Shown: positions 40,795 to 50,622, numbered from the stretch's first letter. The stretch: 64,000 nt of DNA from Prevotella sp. UBA2756 (GCA_002353205.1 DEJE01000003.1:9888-73887); one strand, 5' to 3'. Translations and numbers: made by a program. Notes: generated from the sequence alone by a model not told the origin.

Positions 40795-42936
40795 ATGAAA
40801 AGAATTACTACGTTTTTGCTATTGACAGTCCTCTGCCTCACCATGATGGCACAGGGTAAACTGACCATGCAGGCACAGATGAAGCTGATGGAACAGAAAA
40901 CCAAGATGGAACGCATGGAGAAAGCTGAGCCCGCCAAGGCCAAGCAACAGCAGCGCATGACGCTGGTGGTGAGCGTCGACGAAGGCGCGATGGCGGCCGC
41001 GGTCAACGAGATGAAAGCCGCCGGAGCCGAGGTGCGCGCCCGTCTGGGCCGCCAGGTGGTGGTGAGCATGCCCACCGACAACGTGGAAGCGCTGCAGCGC
41101 ATCGAGGGCGTGAAGCGTATCGACATCGGCCACAAGGGCAAGCTGAAGACCGACGTGACACGAGAGGAAACGGGCGTGGCCCAGCTCAACGGCACCACAC
41201 TGCCCGCAGGAACCACCGCCTACACGGGCAAGGGGGTCACCGTATGCCTCATCGATATGGGTTTCGACTTCCAGCATCCGGCATTCAAGGATGCCGAGGG
41301 TCGCTCACGCATCAAGTGCGTCTACATGATGAACGATAATGATGGTAACAAATTCACCGTCGGCGACCCCGAGATCGGCGAGTACACCTTCCCCGGTTCG
41401 GTCTACGACACACCTGAGCTGATTGCCAAGCTGACCACCGACAACATGCTGGAAGAACACGGCAGCCACACAGCAGGCATTTCAGCCGGAAGCATCTCGC
41501 CCATGGGCTTCGGCGGAATGGCTCCCGAGGCCGACATTGTGCTGATTCCCCTTAATGAGGTGGAAAATGAGGACGGAGAAGAAATGGGTGAAGAAGAAAT
41601 CATAGAGACAGTCTTTGCGTTCATCGCCGCATACGCCGACCAGAGCCAGCAGCCCATAGTTGTCAGCGCAAGTTTGAACAGCCACAGCGGTCCGCACGAC
41701 GGCACGAGCACCGTCACGCAGGCTATCGAAGAACTGTCGAAGCATGTCGTTCCGGTGTTCTCGGCAGGCAATGAGGGCGGCTATCCCATCCACCTCTACA
41801 AGAAGTTCAGTCACCTGCAACCTTCCGTAAAGACTTTCCTCATGGCCATAACCGAAAACGAAGAAGAGGAGGGATATAAGTATCTCCACATGCCAAGTGT
41901 CACAGGCTTCGTCCGTAAGGGCGACGAGGTGAGCATACAGTTGGCCCTGAAGACCATCAACCAGATAACAGGCAAGATCTCTACCGTATGGAGTTCAGAG
42001 AAATGCACCGCTAAGCCTGGCTGCGAGGAGCAGATGTTCCTCGTTTCGACCGAAGAAGACGAAACGCTGGCTAAGAATTTCGACGGTAAGGTAGCCATCG
42101 GCGCCAAGGAAGACGAAAACGGACGGCTCACCGTAGCCGCCCAAATCGAAGGCGGATGGGACAGTCTTGTACTGTGGGAGCTCACCGTGAGCGGCAGCGA
42201 TGGCACCGAGGTAGACCTGTGGGATGATTTAGTCGGATTCGGCGGCGTAAGAATGATCGGACTTAAAGGATATGTTGACGGCGACAACGACATGTCGGCC
42301 GGCGACTGGACCTGTACCGACCGCGTCATCAGCGTGGGAGCCTACTGTACCAACGTGATGGAGCGCAAACTTGACGGCACGGTTGTCGACATGTCGGTGC
42401 CCCAAAGTGAAGACGAAGAGCCACTCGTAAAGGACGAAATAGCAGATTTCAGCAGCTTCGGAACGTCGTTCAACGGTGTGAAGCAGCCCCTGATCTGCGC
42501 TCCCGGCGTGAACATCGTATCGTCGCTCAACCACTATAAGAACATAGGAACTTATGCCGACGGCATGCAGTGGGACGGCTATCCTTACGGTGCCATGACC
42601 GGAACATCGATGGCATGCCCCGTCGTGTCGGGTATCGTGGCGCTGTGGCTGCAGGCCAAGCCCGACATGAAGCTCGACGACGTGAAGGACGTGATGAGCC
42701 AAGCTTCGCGCAACGACGAATACACTCAGAACGACACCGAAGGTCGCTGGGGCTACGGCAAGATCGACGCTGCTGCCGGCATCAAGTACATACTGAACAA
42801 GCCCGACGCCATCCACAACGTGGAATTCGTATCCACCACTACTGATGCCGTCTACGACCTGCAGGGCCGCCGCGTCAACAACCGTCCGGCTCCCGGGCTT
42901 TACATCAAGAATGGCCGCAAGGTCGTGATCCGGTAA
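40795..42936 (+). CDS. Secreted subtilisin-like serine peptidase (S8)
   Basis: Protein of 713 residues with a signal peptide (MKRITTFLLLTVLCLTMMAQ). A propeptide-like region to about residue 130 is followed by the catalytic triad: Asp154 in VCLIDMGFDFQHP, His222 in EEHGSHTAGISAG and Ser605 in MTGTSMACPVVSG. The wide gap between His and Ser holds an inserted beta-rich domain, as in Bacteroidetes homologues. The C-terminus carries the shared tail (AVYDLQGRRV ... GLYIKNGRKVVIR). Probably degrades proteins outside the outer membrane. The acid phosphatase gene follows after 42 nt. Confidence 0.93.
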   Translation: MKRITTFLLLTVLCLTMMAQGKLTMQAQMKLMEQKTKMERMEKAEPAKAKQQQRMTLVVSVDEGAMAAAVNEMKAAGAEVRARLGRQVVVSMPTDNVEALQRIEGVKRIDIGHKGKLKTDVTREETGVAQLNGTTLPAGTTAYTGKGVTVCLIDMGFDFQHPAFKDAEGRSRIKCVYMMNDNDGNKFTVGDPEIGEYTFPGSVYDTPELIAKLTTDNMLEEHGSHTAGISAGSISPMGFGGMAPEADIVLIPLNEVENEDGEEMGEEEIIETVFAFIAAYADQSQQPIVVSASLNSHSGPHDGTSTVTQAIEELSKHVVPVFSAGNEGGYPIHLYKKFSHLQPSVKTFLMAITENEEEEGYKYLHMPSVTGFVRKGDEVSIQLALKTINQITGKISTVWSSEKCTAKPGCEEQMFLVSTEEDETLAKNFDGKVAIGAKEDENGRLTVAAQIEGGWDSLVLWELTVSGSDGTEVDLWDDLVGFGGVRMIGLKGYVDGDNDMSAGDWTCTDRVISVGAYCTNVMERKLDGTVVDMSVPQSEDEEPLVKDEIADFSSFGTSFNGVKQPLICAPGVNIVSSLNHYKNIGTYADGMQWDGYPYGAMTGTSMACPVVSGIVALWLQAKPDMKLDDVKDVMSQASRNDEYTQNDTEGRWGYGKIDAAAGIKYILNKPDAIHNVEFVSTTTDAVYDLQGRRVNNRPAPGLYIKNGRKVVIR

Positions 42937-42978
42937 GCCTGTCGTATCTTCAAATAAGGAAAAAGAAATAGGAAAGAA

Positions 42979-43836
42979 ATGACGAAGAAGTTCTTCATGC
43001 TGGCTGTTGCCGCCGTCATGGCTGCCGAGAGCGTCAATGCGCAGGACGATGCGCCGCAAGTGTACTTTCAACTGGATCAGATGCCCAAGCTGATTAACAT
43101 CATGCCCGCACCGCCAGCCTTCGAAAGCCCTGAGTTTGCCAACGACATCGTGCGCTACGGATGGGGAAAGCAGCAGCGACAGGACCCCGACCGCGTGGCT
43201 CTGGCCATTGCCGATGCCGAGTGGGACGACCATGCCAAGCTCTTCCTGCAGTGGAAAGATGCCTTCGGACTGGCCATCAACGAGGCCGAGACGCCCGAGA
43301 TATGGAAACTGATGGAGACAAGTCTGGCCACTACCGACCCTATGCGCAAGGAGACGAAGGCCTACTACCACCGCCAGCGACCCTTTGAACGCTTCGACGA
43401 CACCATGCCCTCGCACGAAGAGGACGAGCTCCGCGGCGAAGGAAGCTACCCTTCGGGGCACAGTCTGCGCGGATGGACCATCTCGTTGCTGCTGGCTCAG
43501 ATAGCTCCTCAGCGCGCCGAGCAGATCTTCGTTCGTGGATGGGACTACTGCAACAGCCGCGTCATACTGGGGGCTCACTGGCAGAGCGACGTCGATGCCA
43601 GCCGAACGGCAGCCAGCATCGGTTTCTGCGCCCTGCAGGGCAGCCCCGAGTTCATCGAGCAGATGAAGAAGGCGCAGGCTGAATATGCCGAGAAGACGGG
43701 ACAGACTGACGGTGTACAGTCGGCAACCATCGTCGAGCATCCCGCCACGCGAGCCTATCAGCTCAACGGCACTACAGCTTCCGACAGCTATCACGGCATC
43801 GTGATTGAAGGTCAGCAGAAAGTGGTGAAGAAATAA
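42979..43836 (+). CDS. Class A non-specific acid phosphatase (PAP2 superfamily)
   Basis: Periplasmic phosphatase of 285 residues with a signal peptide (MTKKFFMLAVAAVMAAESVNAQ). All three signature blocks of the superfamily are present: K-x6-RP in KAYYHRQRP, PSGH in GSYPSGHSLRG, and SR-x5-H-x3-D in SRVILGAHWQSD. The order and spacing match bacterial class A acid phosphatases (PhoN/PhoC type). It would release phosphate from organic phosphomonoesters. It is followed by a shared terminator and convergent to ddh. Confidence 0.94.
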   Translation: MTKKFFMLAVAAVMAAESVNAQDDAPQVYFQLDQMPKLINIMPAPPAFESPEFANDIVRYGWGKQQRQDPDRVALAIADAEWDDHAKLFLQWKDAFGLAINEAETPEIWKLMETSLATTDPMRKETKAYYHRQRPFERFDDTMPSHEEDELRGEGSYPSGHSLRGWTISLLLAQIAPQRAEQIFVRGWDYCNSRVILGAHWQSDVDASRTAASIGFCALQGSPEFIEQMKKAQAEYAEKTGQTDGVQSATIVEHPATRAYQLNGTTASDSYHGIVIEGQQKVVKK

Positions 43837-43856
43837 AAAGGTAATCTTGCATAACG

Positions 43857-43903
43857 AAACATGCTGGAACAGTCTTCAAGAGGAAGACCATTCCAGCATG
43901 TTT
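43857..43903. terminator. Bidirectional terminator between acid phosphatase and ddh genes
   Basis: AAACATGCTGGAA (43857-43869) pairs with TTCCAGCATGTTT (43891-43903), with an inner GTCTTC/GAAGAC stem, then TTTTG on the plus strand. Confidence 0.88.
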
Positions 43904-43929
43904 TGTATTGATACTCGTGAAAAAAGAAC

Positions 43930-44829
43930 TTACACCAAGTGCTCGATGAGGTCTGCACGCTCACCGGGAAGCATGTCGATGACGGGAATCTCGATCATCG
44001 TGTAGCATCCAGGCTGCTGACGCATCGAAGCACGCGCCACGTTGACGAGCACCTGAGCCGTCAGCGCAGGATTGTTGATGCTCATATTGAACTCGAAGCG
44101 CTGGTTCTGCGTCTTACCGCTCACTCCCTTGCGCACGAGATTCACGCCGTGTCCCATGTCCTTCACGGCATCTACCGACTCAACGGCGAAGACGTGCGTC
44201 TCGTCGCTGGCGAAATAGGGGTCGGCCTTGATGGCTGCGGTGACGTCTTCCAGCTTGGCTCCGTCCTCCAGCTCAACGTAGACCATGCGGCGGTGAATGC
44301 CTTCACCCAGAGGAATGGTCATAGAGAGAGCATTCTTCACGCCGGCTTTCGAGCGAACGCAGACCGAGTGTCCCATCGACATGCCAGGTCCGAAGTTGGT
44401 ATACGACAAACCTTTCGGTGCCAGACTCTGCATCAGCGTGCGCACGATGCTGTCGGAACCCGGATCCCAGCCTGCTGCTATCACGCTGACGGTGCCCGTC
44501 TGCTTGTTGAGTTCCATCAGCCGCTCGCGGTAACCGCGTATGTTTGTGTGGATGTCGAAGCTGTCCACCGTGTTGATTCCTAATGGCAGTATTTGTTTGG
44601 CGAATTCTTCGCACGAGCGAGTAGGCGTTGCCAGAATGGCCACGTCGACGTCCTTCAGCTCCTTGATATCCTTCACTACGTCGTAGGCTGCCAGCTCGGC
44701 GGGTTTGTTTTCGGCTCCGTTGCGGCGCACGATGCCTGCAATCTCGAAGTCTTCCGATGCTTCAAGAGCTTCGACGGTGAACTTTCCGATGTTTCCGTAT
44801 CCAACTACGGCTGCTCTGATTTTCTTCAT
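43930..44829 (-). CDS. ddh: meso-Diaminopimelate dehydrogenase
   Basis: Protein of 299 residues. It catalyses NADP(H)-dependent interconversion of meso-diaminopimelate and tetrahydrodipicolinate, giving a one-step route to the cell-wall and lysine precursor. The N-terminal Rossmann motif AAVVGYGNIGKFTVEAL, IVRRNG, ATPTRSCEEFAKQILPLGIN, DSFDIHTNI, AAGWDPGSDSIVRTLMQSL and GPGMSMGHSVCV are characteristic of the family, as is the total length. A promoter box is 40 nt upstream. Confidence 0.96.
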   Translation of the reverse strand: MKKIRAAVVGYGNIGKFTVEALEASEDFEIAGIVRRNGAENKPAELAAYDVVKDIKELKDVDVAILATPTRSCEEFAKQILPLGINTVDSFDIHTNIRGYRERLMELNKQTGTVSVIAAGWDPGSDSIVRTLMQSLAPKGLSYTNFGPGMSMGHSVCVRSKAGVKNALSMTIPLGEGIHRRMVYVELEDGAKLEDVTAAIKADPYFASDETHVFAVESVDAVKDMGHGVNLVRKGVSGKTQNQRFEFNMSINNPALTAQVLVNVARASMRQQPGCYTMIEIPVIDMLPGERADLIEHLV

Positions 44830-44869
44830 TTTACTTACTCTCTTTTATGGTTTGCATTGTTTCCGCTTG

Positions 44870-44877
44870 CAAAATTA
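44870..44877 (-). promoter_or_regulatory. Promoter -7 box of ddh
   Basis: TAATTTTG on the minus strand fits TAnnTTTG and lies 41 nt upstream of the ddh ATG. Confidence 0.65.
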
Positions 44878-44949
44878 CATGTTTCTGACGAGAAATAGAA
44901 CAAAATGACGATAAAAATACAAAGAAACATGCAAAATGCTACAAAAAAA

Positions 44950-44993
44950 ACCGTATCAGAGGTTGGCAGGAAACTGCCGGACTCTGATACGGT
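44950..44993 (-). terminator. Terminator after the M16 peptidase gene
   Basis: ACCGTATCAGAG (44950-44961) pairs with CTCTGATACGGT (44982-44993), with an inner GGCAG/CTGCC stem; on the minus strand eight T residues follow. Confidence 0.88.
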
Positions 44994-45054
44994 AACTACG
45001 AATGTGCTTGATGCAGTGACTGAAGAAAGGCTCTACATGCAAAGCGCATGGTTG

Positions 45055-47958
45055 CTATTGCTTGAAGAAGTCCTCGCCTTTGAGCTCTACCACGCGACCA
45101 TAGCGCGCCAACTGCTCGAGGTTGAGCTTCTTTTTGTTGCCCACAACGATGGTGATGCGCGGAACGGACTTTACGTTCTGTTCGTAGAAAGTCTTCACAT
45201 CGCTGATAGAGAGCGACGGAACGGTGGTCACCAAAGAGGTGTTGGGATCGGCGGTGCGCCCCTCACGCATGTATCCGGCAATCGTTTCGCCGAGCTCGCG
45301 GAACGAGGGGAAACTGTTGTTCACGTCACTGACGATGGTTTTCTTGGCCACGTTGAAGTTGCGCTGGCGCAAAGGCAGGTCGGTAAGCAGGCTGTCGAGC
45401 ACGCCCAAGGCCTGCATCGACTTGTCGGCCTGTGTGCCGATGATCGTCACAAAGCCGCAGGGCTGGTCGTTGCGCACCGTCTTTGCCGACCGACTTCCTG
45501 TGGAATAGGCCATGGAACGGAACTCACGAATCTCCTGAAACATGACCGACGACATGCCGCCTCCGAAATATTCGGAGAAGAGATCGAGCTTCGCACGGTC
45601 GGCATCCGACGGCATTGCCTTCAGTCCCTGATAGGTGCAGAGGAGCGTCTGTCGCGCCGACGGCATGTTGTAGACGTAGACGACAGGCTCAGCGTAGGTC
45701 TGTAGGCGGCGCACGGTCAGCTGATTGTCATTGACGGCACCACTGAGTGGCAGGGTCTCACAGACGGCTGTACGCACCTTCTCGGCGTCGAGTGTGCCGC
45801 TGTACACCACGTCGCAAACCGTCCGTTGCACGTCGAAGAACCCTTGCAGCAGTTTCTCGGAAGATGTCGCCTTCAGTTCCGAAGGGGTAATATGGTGCAA
45901 ATACTCTGAATTCTCGCCGTACATTACCTTCGAGAGAATGGGTGTGAAGACCGATTGGTTGCTCTTCCAGATAGATCTGAAGCTGGCTTTCAGCGAGCTG
46001 ATCATATCTTTGCGGGCCTCTTCGTCGGCCTTGGCATGCTGCATGAAGTGCCCCATCAGTCGCAGCGACGGTATCAGATTGCGGTCGAAACCTGTCAGTG
46101 AGAGACTGAACTCACGCCTGCTGACAGCGACGTTGAAGGTCGTTCCCAACTCTTGCAGGGCCTTTTTGAACTGCTGAAGCTTCAGCGAATCGGTGCCTAA
46201 CTGTCCGACATAGCTGGCCACAGCCTCCAACATGGGGTCGTCGAGGGTGCCTCGGTGGTAATTGAGCGTGAGTTGGAAGACGTCGTTCTGCGGATTCTTC
46301 GTGGCAAAGACACGGCCACCCGTCTGGCTGGCGGTGCCCTGAGCCATGAGCGGCACGATCTGCGCATCTTTATTGAAGTCGAGCAGCCGCACCTGCTTAT
46401 CCTCTACGGGCATCCGCCGCAGCTCGACGGCATAGTCCGACTCGGCATCCAGGTCTTTCGGACGAACGGGTGCGAAGCCTGGTTTCTCTATCAGATCCTT
46501 GTCGTACTCGCCGAACTTCTTGACGAAACGGATGTAATCGTCGGTAAAGTAGCGGTTGGCCACGCGCACGATGTCGGCTTTCGTGAGGTTGCGGATGTTC
46601 TCCACCTGCTGCAGATAGTCGCTCCAGTTGCGTCCCTGCGCAAAGAGGTCGACCATCATCGCTGCCCTACCCTCCAAATCTTCGAGGGCAGTGCTCTCTT
46701 CGCGCTGCGTTTCCATCTTCAGAACGTCGAGAGCCTGCTCGGAGAACTCTCCCCGTTTGATTCTCTCCACCTGTTCCCAGCACATCTTCTCGGCCTTGGC
46801 TTTCTTGCCGAAAGGCAGCTTCGGAATGCTGGCCACGATGAGCGTGCCGATGCCGTTGATCGACATTCGGCCGGAAAGACCAGCGAGAATCTTGTGGTTG
46901 TTGCTGAGCGAGTCGAGCAGACCTGTTTCACCGTCGTTGGAAAGCAGCTTGGTGGCCAGGTCGAGGGCTGGCGCATCGGCTTCAAAGTCGGCCGGAGCGC
47001 GGAATGCCAAGGCCGTTGCCTTGATGAGTGGCAGCGGTATCTTCAGCTTCACGGTGCGCTGTCCGGTCAGCTTGGAGGCCTTCACGATGTCGCGCCGTGG
47101 CGCATCGGCTTTGGGCAGTCGTCCGAAAGTCTCTTCAAGCATGCCTTTCACCTCTTCGGAATTGAAGTCGCCGCAGAGCACGAGGCCCATGTTCGATGGC
47201 ACGTAGAACTTCTTGTAGAACGCCTCCGTCTCACTCATGCGCGGATTCTTCAGGTTTTCGGTGCTCCCGATGATCGGATATTCGTAGGGCGTGCCCTTGA
47301 ACATCTCGCTGAGACCTTTCTCCAGTGCCCCCATGATGATGTTGTCCGACGAGCGGTTCTTCTCCTCATAGACCGTTTCGAGCTCGCCTTGGAACAGTCG
47401 GTAGACGGGATGCAGGAGCCGGTGGCTGTTCAGCGTGAGCCATTGGCGCATGTACTGCGGCGAGAATACGTTGTGATAGAACGTGTAGTCGTAGCTGGTT
47501 CCGGCGTTCAGGTCGGTTCCTCCGTATTCGGCGATGAGGCGGTTGAACTCGTTCGGAATGGCATAGTCGCCGGCTTTGATGCTCAGCTGATTGATTCTTT
47601 TCTGGATTTCCTTGCGTTTCAGGTCGTCGGTGGTCTGTGCGAGCAGTTCATACTGCGCGGCTATAGAGTCGAGATAGACCTTCTCGGCAGCGTAGTTGGT
47701 GGTGCCGATGCGGTCGGTGCCCTTGAACATGATATGCTCGAAGTAGTGGGCGATGCCCGTATTGGGACAATCCACGGCTCCGGCTTTCACGACGACAGCA
47801 CCATATACTTTCGGCTGCGAGTGGTCTTCGTTGAGCCAAACAGTCATTCCGTTGCCGAGCTTCACCTCGCTGACACTGAGGACCTGCTGCTTCTGCGCCA
47901 CGACAGCATTGGCTGAGAGCCCTATAAGCGTCAATACCAATAGTTTCCTTATCTTCAT
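45055..47958 (-). CDS. M16-family zinc metallopeptidase, two-domain form
   Basis: The start at 47958 gives the signal peptide MKIRKLLVLTLIGLSANAVVAQ; an upstream start would add 20 basic residues. The 967-residue protein contains the inverted zinc motif HYFEH at residues 71-75 and the downstream Glu in ETVYEEKNRSSDN. The second M16 repeat (from about 500) lacks the HxxEH motif, as usual for the inactive half. The periplasmic location and pitrilysin-like two-repeat layout suggest degradation of peptides and signal fragments. It lies after pyrH on the same strand. Confidence 0.94.
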   Translation of the reverse strand: MKIRKLLVLTLIGLSANAVVAQKQQVLSVSEVKLGNGMTVWLNEDHSQPKVYGAVVVKAGAVDCPNTGIAHYFEHIMFKGTDRIGTTNYAAEKVYLDSIAAQYELLAQTTDDLKRKEIQKRINQLSIKAGDYAIPNEFNRLIAEYGGTDLNAGTSYDYTFYHNVFSPQYMRQWLTLNSHRLLHPVYRLFQGELETVYEEKNRSSDNIIMGALEKGLSEMFKGTPYEYPIIGSTENLKNPRMSETEAFYKKFYVPSNMGLVLCGDFNSEEVKGMLEETFGRLPKADAPRRDIVKASKLTGQRTVKLKIPLPLIKATALAFRAPADFEADAPALDLATKLLSNDGETGLLDSLSNNHKILAGLSGRMSINGIGTLIVASIPKLPFGKKAKAEKMCWEQVERIKRGEFSEQALDVLKMETQREESTALEDLEGRAAMMVDLFAQGRNWSDYLQQVENIRNLTKADIVRVANRYFTDDYIRFVKKFGEYDKDLIEKPGFAPVRPKDLDAESDYAVELRRMPVEDKQVRLLDFNKDAQIVPLMAQGTASQTGGRVFATKNPQNDVFQLTLNYHRGTLDDPMLEAVASYVGQLGTDSLKLQQFKKALQELGTTFNVAVSRREFSLSLTGFDRNLIPSLRLMGHFMQHAKADEEARKDMISSLKASFRSIWKSNQSVFTPILSKVMYGENSEYLHHITPSELKATSSEKLLQGFFDVQRTVCDVVYSGTLDAEKVRTAVCETLPLSGAVNDNQLTVRRLQTYAEPVVYVYNMPSARQTLLCTYQGLKAMPSDADRAKLDLFSEYFGGGMSSVMFQEIREFRSMAYSTGSRSAKTVRNDQPCGFVTIIGTQADKSMQALGVLDSLLTDLPLRQRNFNVAKKTIVSDVNNSFPSFRELGETIAGYMREGRTADPNTSLVTTVPSLSISDVKTFYEQNVKSVPRITIVVGNKKKLNLEQLARYGRVVELKGEDFFKQ

Positions 47959-48037
47959 CTTCAAAATCCTAAGCTCTGTTTTTCGGTTCTTTACTCTCAT
48001 TCGCGCCAAGCGCAACACCTCATTATTCTCATCAACC

Positions 48038-48748
48038 TCACGGATGTACGAGCGTTCCGATTTCCTCGCCGTCCATCACCTTCTTCAGATTGCCCACCAC
48101 ATCCATGTTGAACACATAGATAGGAAGGTTGTTGTCGTTGCACATGACGACGGCCGAGAGGTCCATCACCTTCAGATTGCGCGCCAGCACCTCCTGATAG
48201 CTGATGTCGGTGAACTTCGTTGCGGTGGGATCTTTCTCGGGATCGGCGGTGTAGATGCCGTCCACACGCGTGCCTTTGAGCATGACGTCGGCCTCGATCT
48301 CCACTCCGCGCAGCGACGATCCGGTGTCGGTGGTGAAGTATGGCGATCCCGTTCCTGCCGAGAAGATGCACACATAGCCGTCGTTCATGGCGTCGATAGC
48401 TTTCCACTTGGAGTAGAACTCACCCACGGGTTCCATGCGGATGGCGGTGAGCACCTTGTTTTTCACGCCTGCCGCATCGAGTGCTGAACTCAAGGCCAGC
48501 GAGTTGATGACCGTAGCCATCATGCCCATCTGGTCGCCTTTCACGCGGTCGAAGCCTTTCTTGGCCCCACTCAGGCCTCGGAAGATGTTGCCTCCACCGA
48601 TGACGATGCCTATCTGCACGCCCATGTCGTGTACTTCCTTGATTTGCTGAGCATATTCACCAAGGCGTTGCTCGTCGATTCCCGTCTTTCCGCCAGCAGC
48701 CAGACTCTCGCCGCTGAGCTTCAGTAAAATTCTCTTGAATCTTGCCAT
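48038..48748 (-). CDS. pyrH: Uridylate kinase (UMP kinase)
   Basis: Hexameric enzyme that phosphorylates UMP to UDP in pyrimidine synthesis. The 236-residue protein begins MARFKRILLKLSGESLAA and has the amino-acid-kinase blocks VIGGGNIFRG, DQMGMMATVINSLAL, GTGSPYFTTDTGSSLRGVEI, DGIYTADPEKDP and VFNMDVVGNLKKVM. The length is that of bacterial PyrH. It is 79 nt after the biotin ligase gene. Confidence 0.97.
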   Translation of the reverse strand: MARFKRILLKLSGESLAAGGKTGIDEQRLGEYAQQIKEVHDMGVQIGIVIGGGNIFRGLSGAKKGFDRVKGDQMGMMATVINSLALSSALDAAGVKNKVLTAIRMEPVGEFYSKWKAIDAMNDGYVCIFSAGTGSPYFTTDTGSSLRGVEIEADVMLKGTRVDGIYTADPEKDPTATKFTDISYQEVLARNLKVMDLSAVVMCNDNNLPIYVFNMDVVGNLKKVMDGEEIGTLVHP

Positions 48749-48827
48749 AACTGTTTTCTTTTTATAATAATGAATTATTCAGATACTTTTAAAGGTGAAC
48801 GTCGACGGGTATGGTTACCCTCATGAT

Positions 48828-49589
48828 TCATTTGCTGTCGTCTTCACGCATGCAGAACTGCACTTCCTTGAAGCCGAAACGCAGCAGACCGCCGCCATCG
48901 GGCGGTGCAAGCAACAGGTGGCCGTCGTCTTCCACATCGATGAGCACGAGCGAAGCCACCGTCCCGTCGGGCAACCGATAGGGATGCACCTCGTTGCGAC
49001 GGTAGAGTGCGGCGCGGTAACGGGTTCGAATGTCGTTCCAGCTACCCTGCTCCACCTTATTAATATATTGGCTCGTGGCGTCTGTCAGCCGACGGAGCAG
49101 TTGCTCGCGGTCCACTTCATGACCGAGGATCTGACAGAGCGACACCGGGTTGGGCGCATCGCTGCGAAACACCCGCTGGTTGACGTTGATGCCCGTGCCC
49201 ACGATGAAACTTCCGATATGCGAACCACGCAACGTTGTCTCGATGAGTGTGCCGCAGAGTTTGCCGTCGTGCCAGTAGGTATCGTTCGGCCATTTGATGG
49301 TGATGCCGTCGGTGTAGGCGTCGAGCGTCTCCTTCAGAGCCAGGGCATTGGCCATCGACACGATGAACTGGTCGCGCGCCGCCACGCCTTCGGGTCGTAG
49401 CAGCATGCTCAGCGTGAGGTTTTTCCCCGCCTCACTCTCCCATGTATTCGTGCCGCAGCCTCGTCCTGCTGTCTGGAAATCGGTCCATACGACGGTGATA
49501 CGCTCGTCGTCGGCCTGTCGGTAGTTCCGCAGGAAACTGTTGGTGGAGTCGGTCTCCGGCAGGAAAATCACTCGTGTGCTGTCGTCCAT
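48828..49589 (-). CDS. birA: Biotin--[acetyl-CoA-carboxylase] ligase, short form
   Basis: Attaches biotin to carboxylase carrier proteins. The start ending at 49589 (MDDSTRVIFLPETDSTN) gives 253 residues; the longer frame adds 54 hydrophobic and poorly conserved residues. Motifs: TAGRGCGTNTWESEAGKNL for the biotinyl-adenylate loop, IKWPNDTYWHDGKLCGTLIE and GTGINVNQRVF. The N-terminal helix-turn-helix of E. coli BirA is absent, so it is probably only an enzyme, not a repressor. Confidence 0.95.
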   Translation of the reverse strand: MDDSTRVIFLPETDSTNSFLRNYRQADDERITVVWTDFQTAGRGCGTNTWESEAGKNLTLSMLLRPEGVAARDQFIVSMANALALKETLDAYTDGITIKWPNDTYWHDGKLCGTLIETTLRGSHIGSFIVGTGINVNQRVFRSDAPNPVSLCQILGHEVDREQLLRRLTDATSQYINKVEQGSWNDIRTRYRAALYRRNEVHPYRLPDGTVASLVLIDVEDDGHLLLAPPDGGGLLRFGFKEVQFCMREDDSK

Positions 49590-49730
49590 AGATTTGCTTG
49601 ATGTCGGTATCTGCTCAGCCTCCCTGGCCGATGTATGCCGAACCAACTGCAAATGTATGAAAAAAAAATGAATTTCGCGCACTTCCAACAAATAAAAAGG
49701 TGGATATGCAAAAAAAGAGCGACAAAAGAA

Positions 49731-49772
49731 GAAAAAGGAAGGACGAGTCAATGTGCCCGTCCTTCCTTTTTC
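49731..49772 (-). terminator. Terminator after lpxA
   Basis: A perfect 15-bp stem: GAAAAAGGAAGGACG (49731-49745) with CGTCCTTCCTTTTTC (49758-49772). The minus-strand RNA ends in U-rich sequence within the stem. It follows lpxA by about 38 nt. Confidence 0.88.
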
Positions 49773-49809
49773 CTCTTGTTATCAAGCCGATTAAGGCTTG
49801 AAAAGGTTG

Positions 49810-50592
49810 TCAGATCTTCGAGATGATGCCTTTCGTAGACGACTCCATGAAGGCTACCAGGGTCTGGATCTCAGGGCTGTCGGGCACCTGTTCCTTGATT
49901 TGATTGACGGCATCGAAGACGCTCGTGTTGCCATGGAACACCAGTCGGTAGGCGTTGGCGATGTGCTTGAGCACTTTATCGCTGATGCCGTAGCTGCTGC
50001 ACATCGTTGTGTTCACGCCACCGTAGGCCACAGGCGCTCCGCCGGCAATGATATAGGGCGGCACATCCTTCGAGAATGTTGTTCCGGCCTGAATCATGGC
50101 TCCCTCGCCCACGCGTGTTCCGGCGTTCTCAATGACGCTGCTCGAGAAGATGACGCCGTTGCCTATCTCGCAGTTGCCGGCAATCTTCGTTCCATATCCG
50201 AACACGCACTGGTTGCCCACCTTCGTGTCGTGCGATATATGGGCACCCTCCATCAGGAAGTTGTCGTTGCCGATGACGGTCTTTCCGCCGACATGGGTGG
50301 CACGGTTGATGACCACATTCTCGCGGATGATGTTGTTCTCGCCGATGACGCACTCGGTCTTCTCACCTCTGAAGTCGAAATCCTGCGGCAGTGCAGCGAT
50401 GACCGACCCTTGGTGAATCTTGTTACGCCCTCCCATGCGTGTTCCGTTGAGGATGCTTACGAAGGGAAAGATGATGCAGTTGTCGCCGATCACCACGTCG
50501 TCTTCTATATACACGAAGGGGAATATCTTGCAGTTGTCGCCGATTTTCGCCTTGGGGCTGACTTCGGCTCTTGGACTAATTTCGCTTGCCAT
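49810..50592 (-). CDS. lpxA: Acyl-ACP--UDP-N-acetylglucosamine O-acyltransferase
   Basis: First step of lipid A synthesis in the cytoplasm. The 260-residue protein is a left-handed beta-helix of hexapeptide repeats (ISPRAEVSPKAKIGDNCKIF, VIGDNCIIFPFV, IIRENVVINRAT) with the catalytic His in GAHISHDTKVGN. The C-terminal helical part ends VAFMESSTKGIISKI. The spacing of the active-site His and total length fit LpxA. It is 30 nt downstream of the efflux outer-membrane gene and may share the operon transcript. Confidence 0.93.
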   Translation of the reverse strand: MASEISPRAEVSPKAKIGDNCKIFPFVYIEDDVVIGDNCIIFPFVSILNGTRMGGRNKIHQGSVIAALPQDFDFRGEKTECVIGENNIIRENVVINRATHVGGKTVIGNDNFLMEGAHISHDTKVGNQCVFGYGTKIAGNCEIGNGVIFSSSVIENAGTRVGEGAMIQAGTTFSKDVPPYIIAGGAPVAYGGVNTTMCSSYGISDKVLKHIANAYRLVFHGNTSVFDAVNQIKEQVPDSPEIQTLVAFMESSTKGIISKI

Positions 50593-50622
50593 AACTATGA
50601 ACTTATAACTCTTAACTATGAA

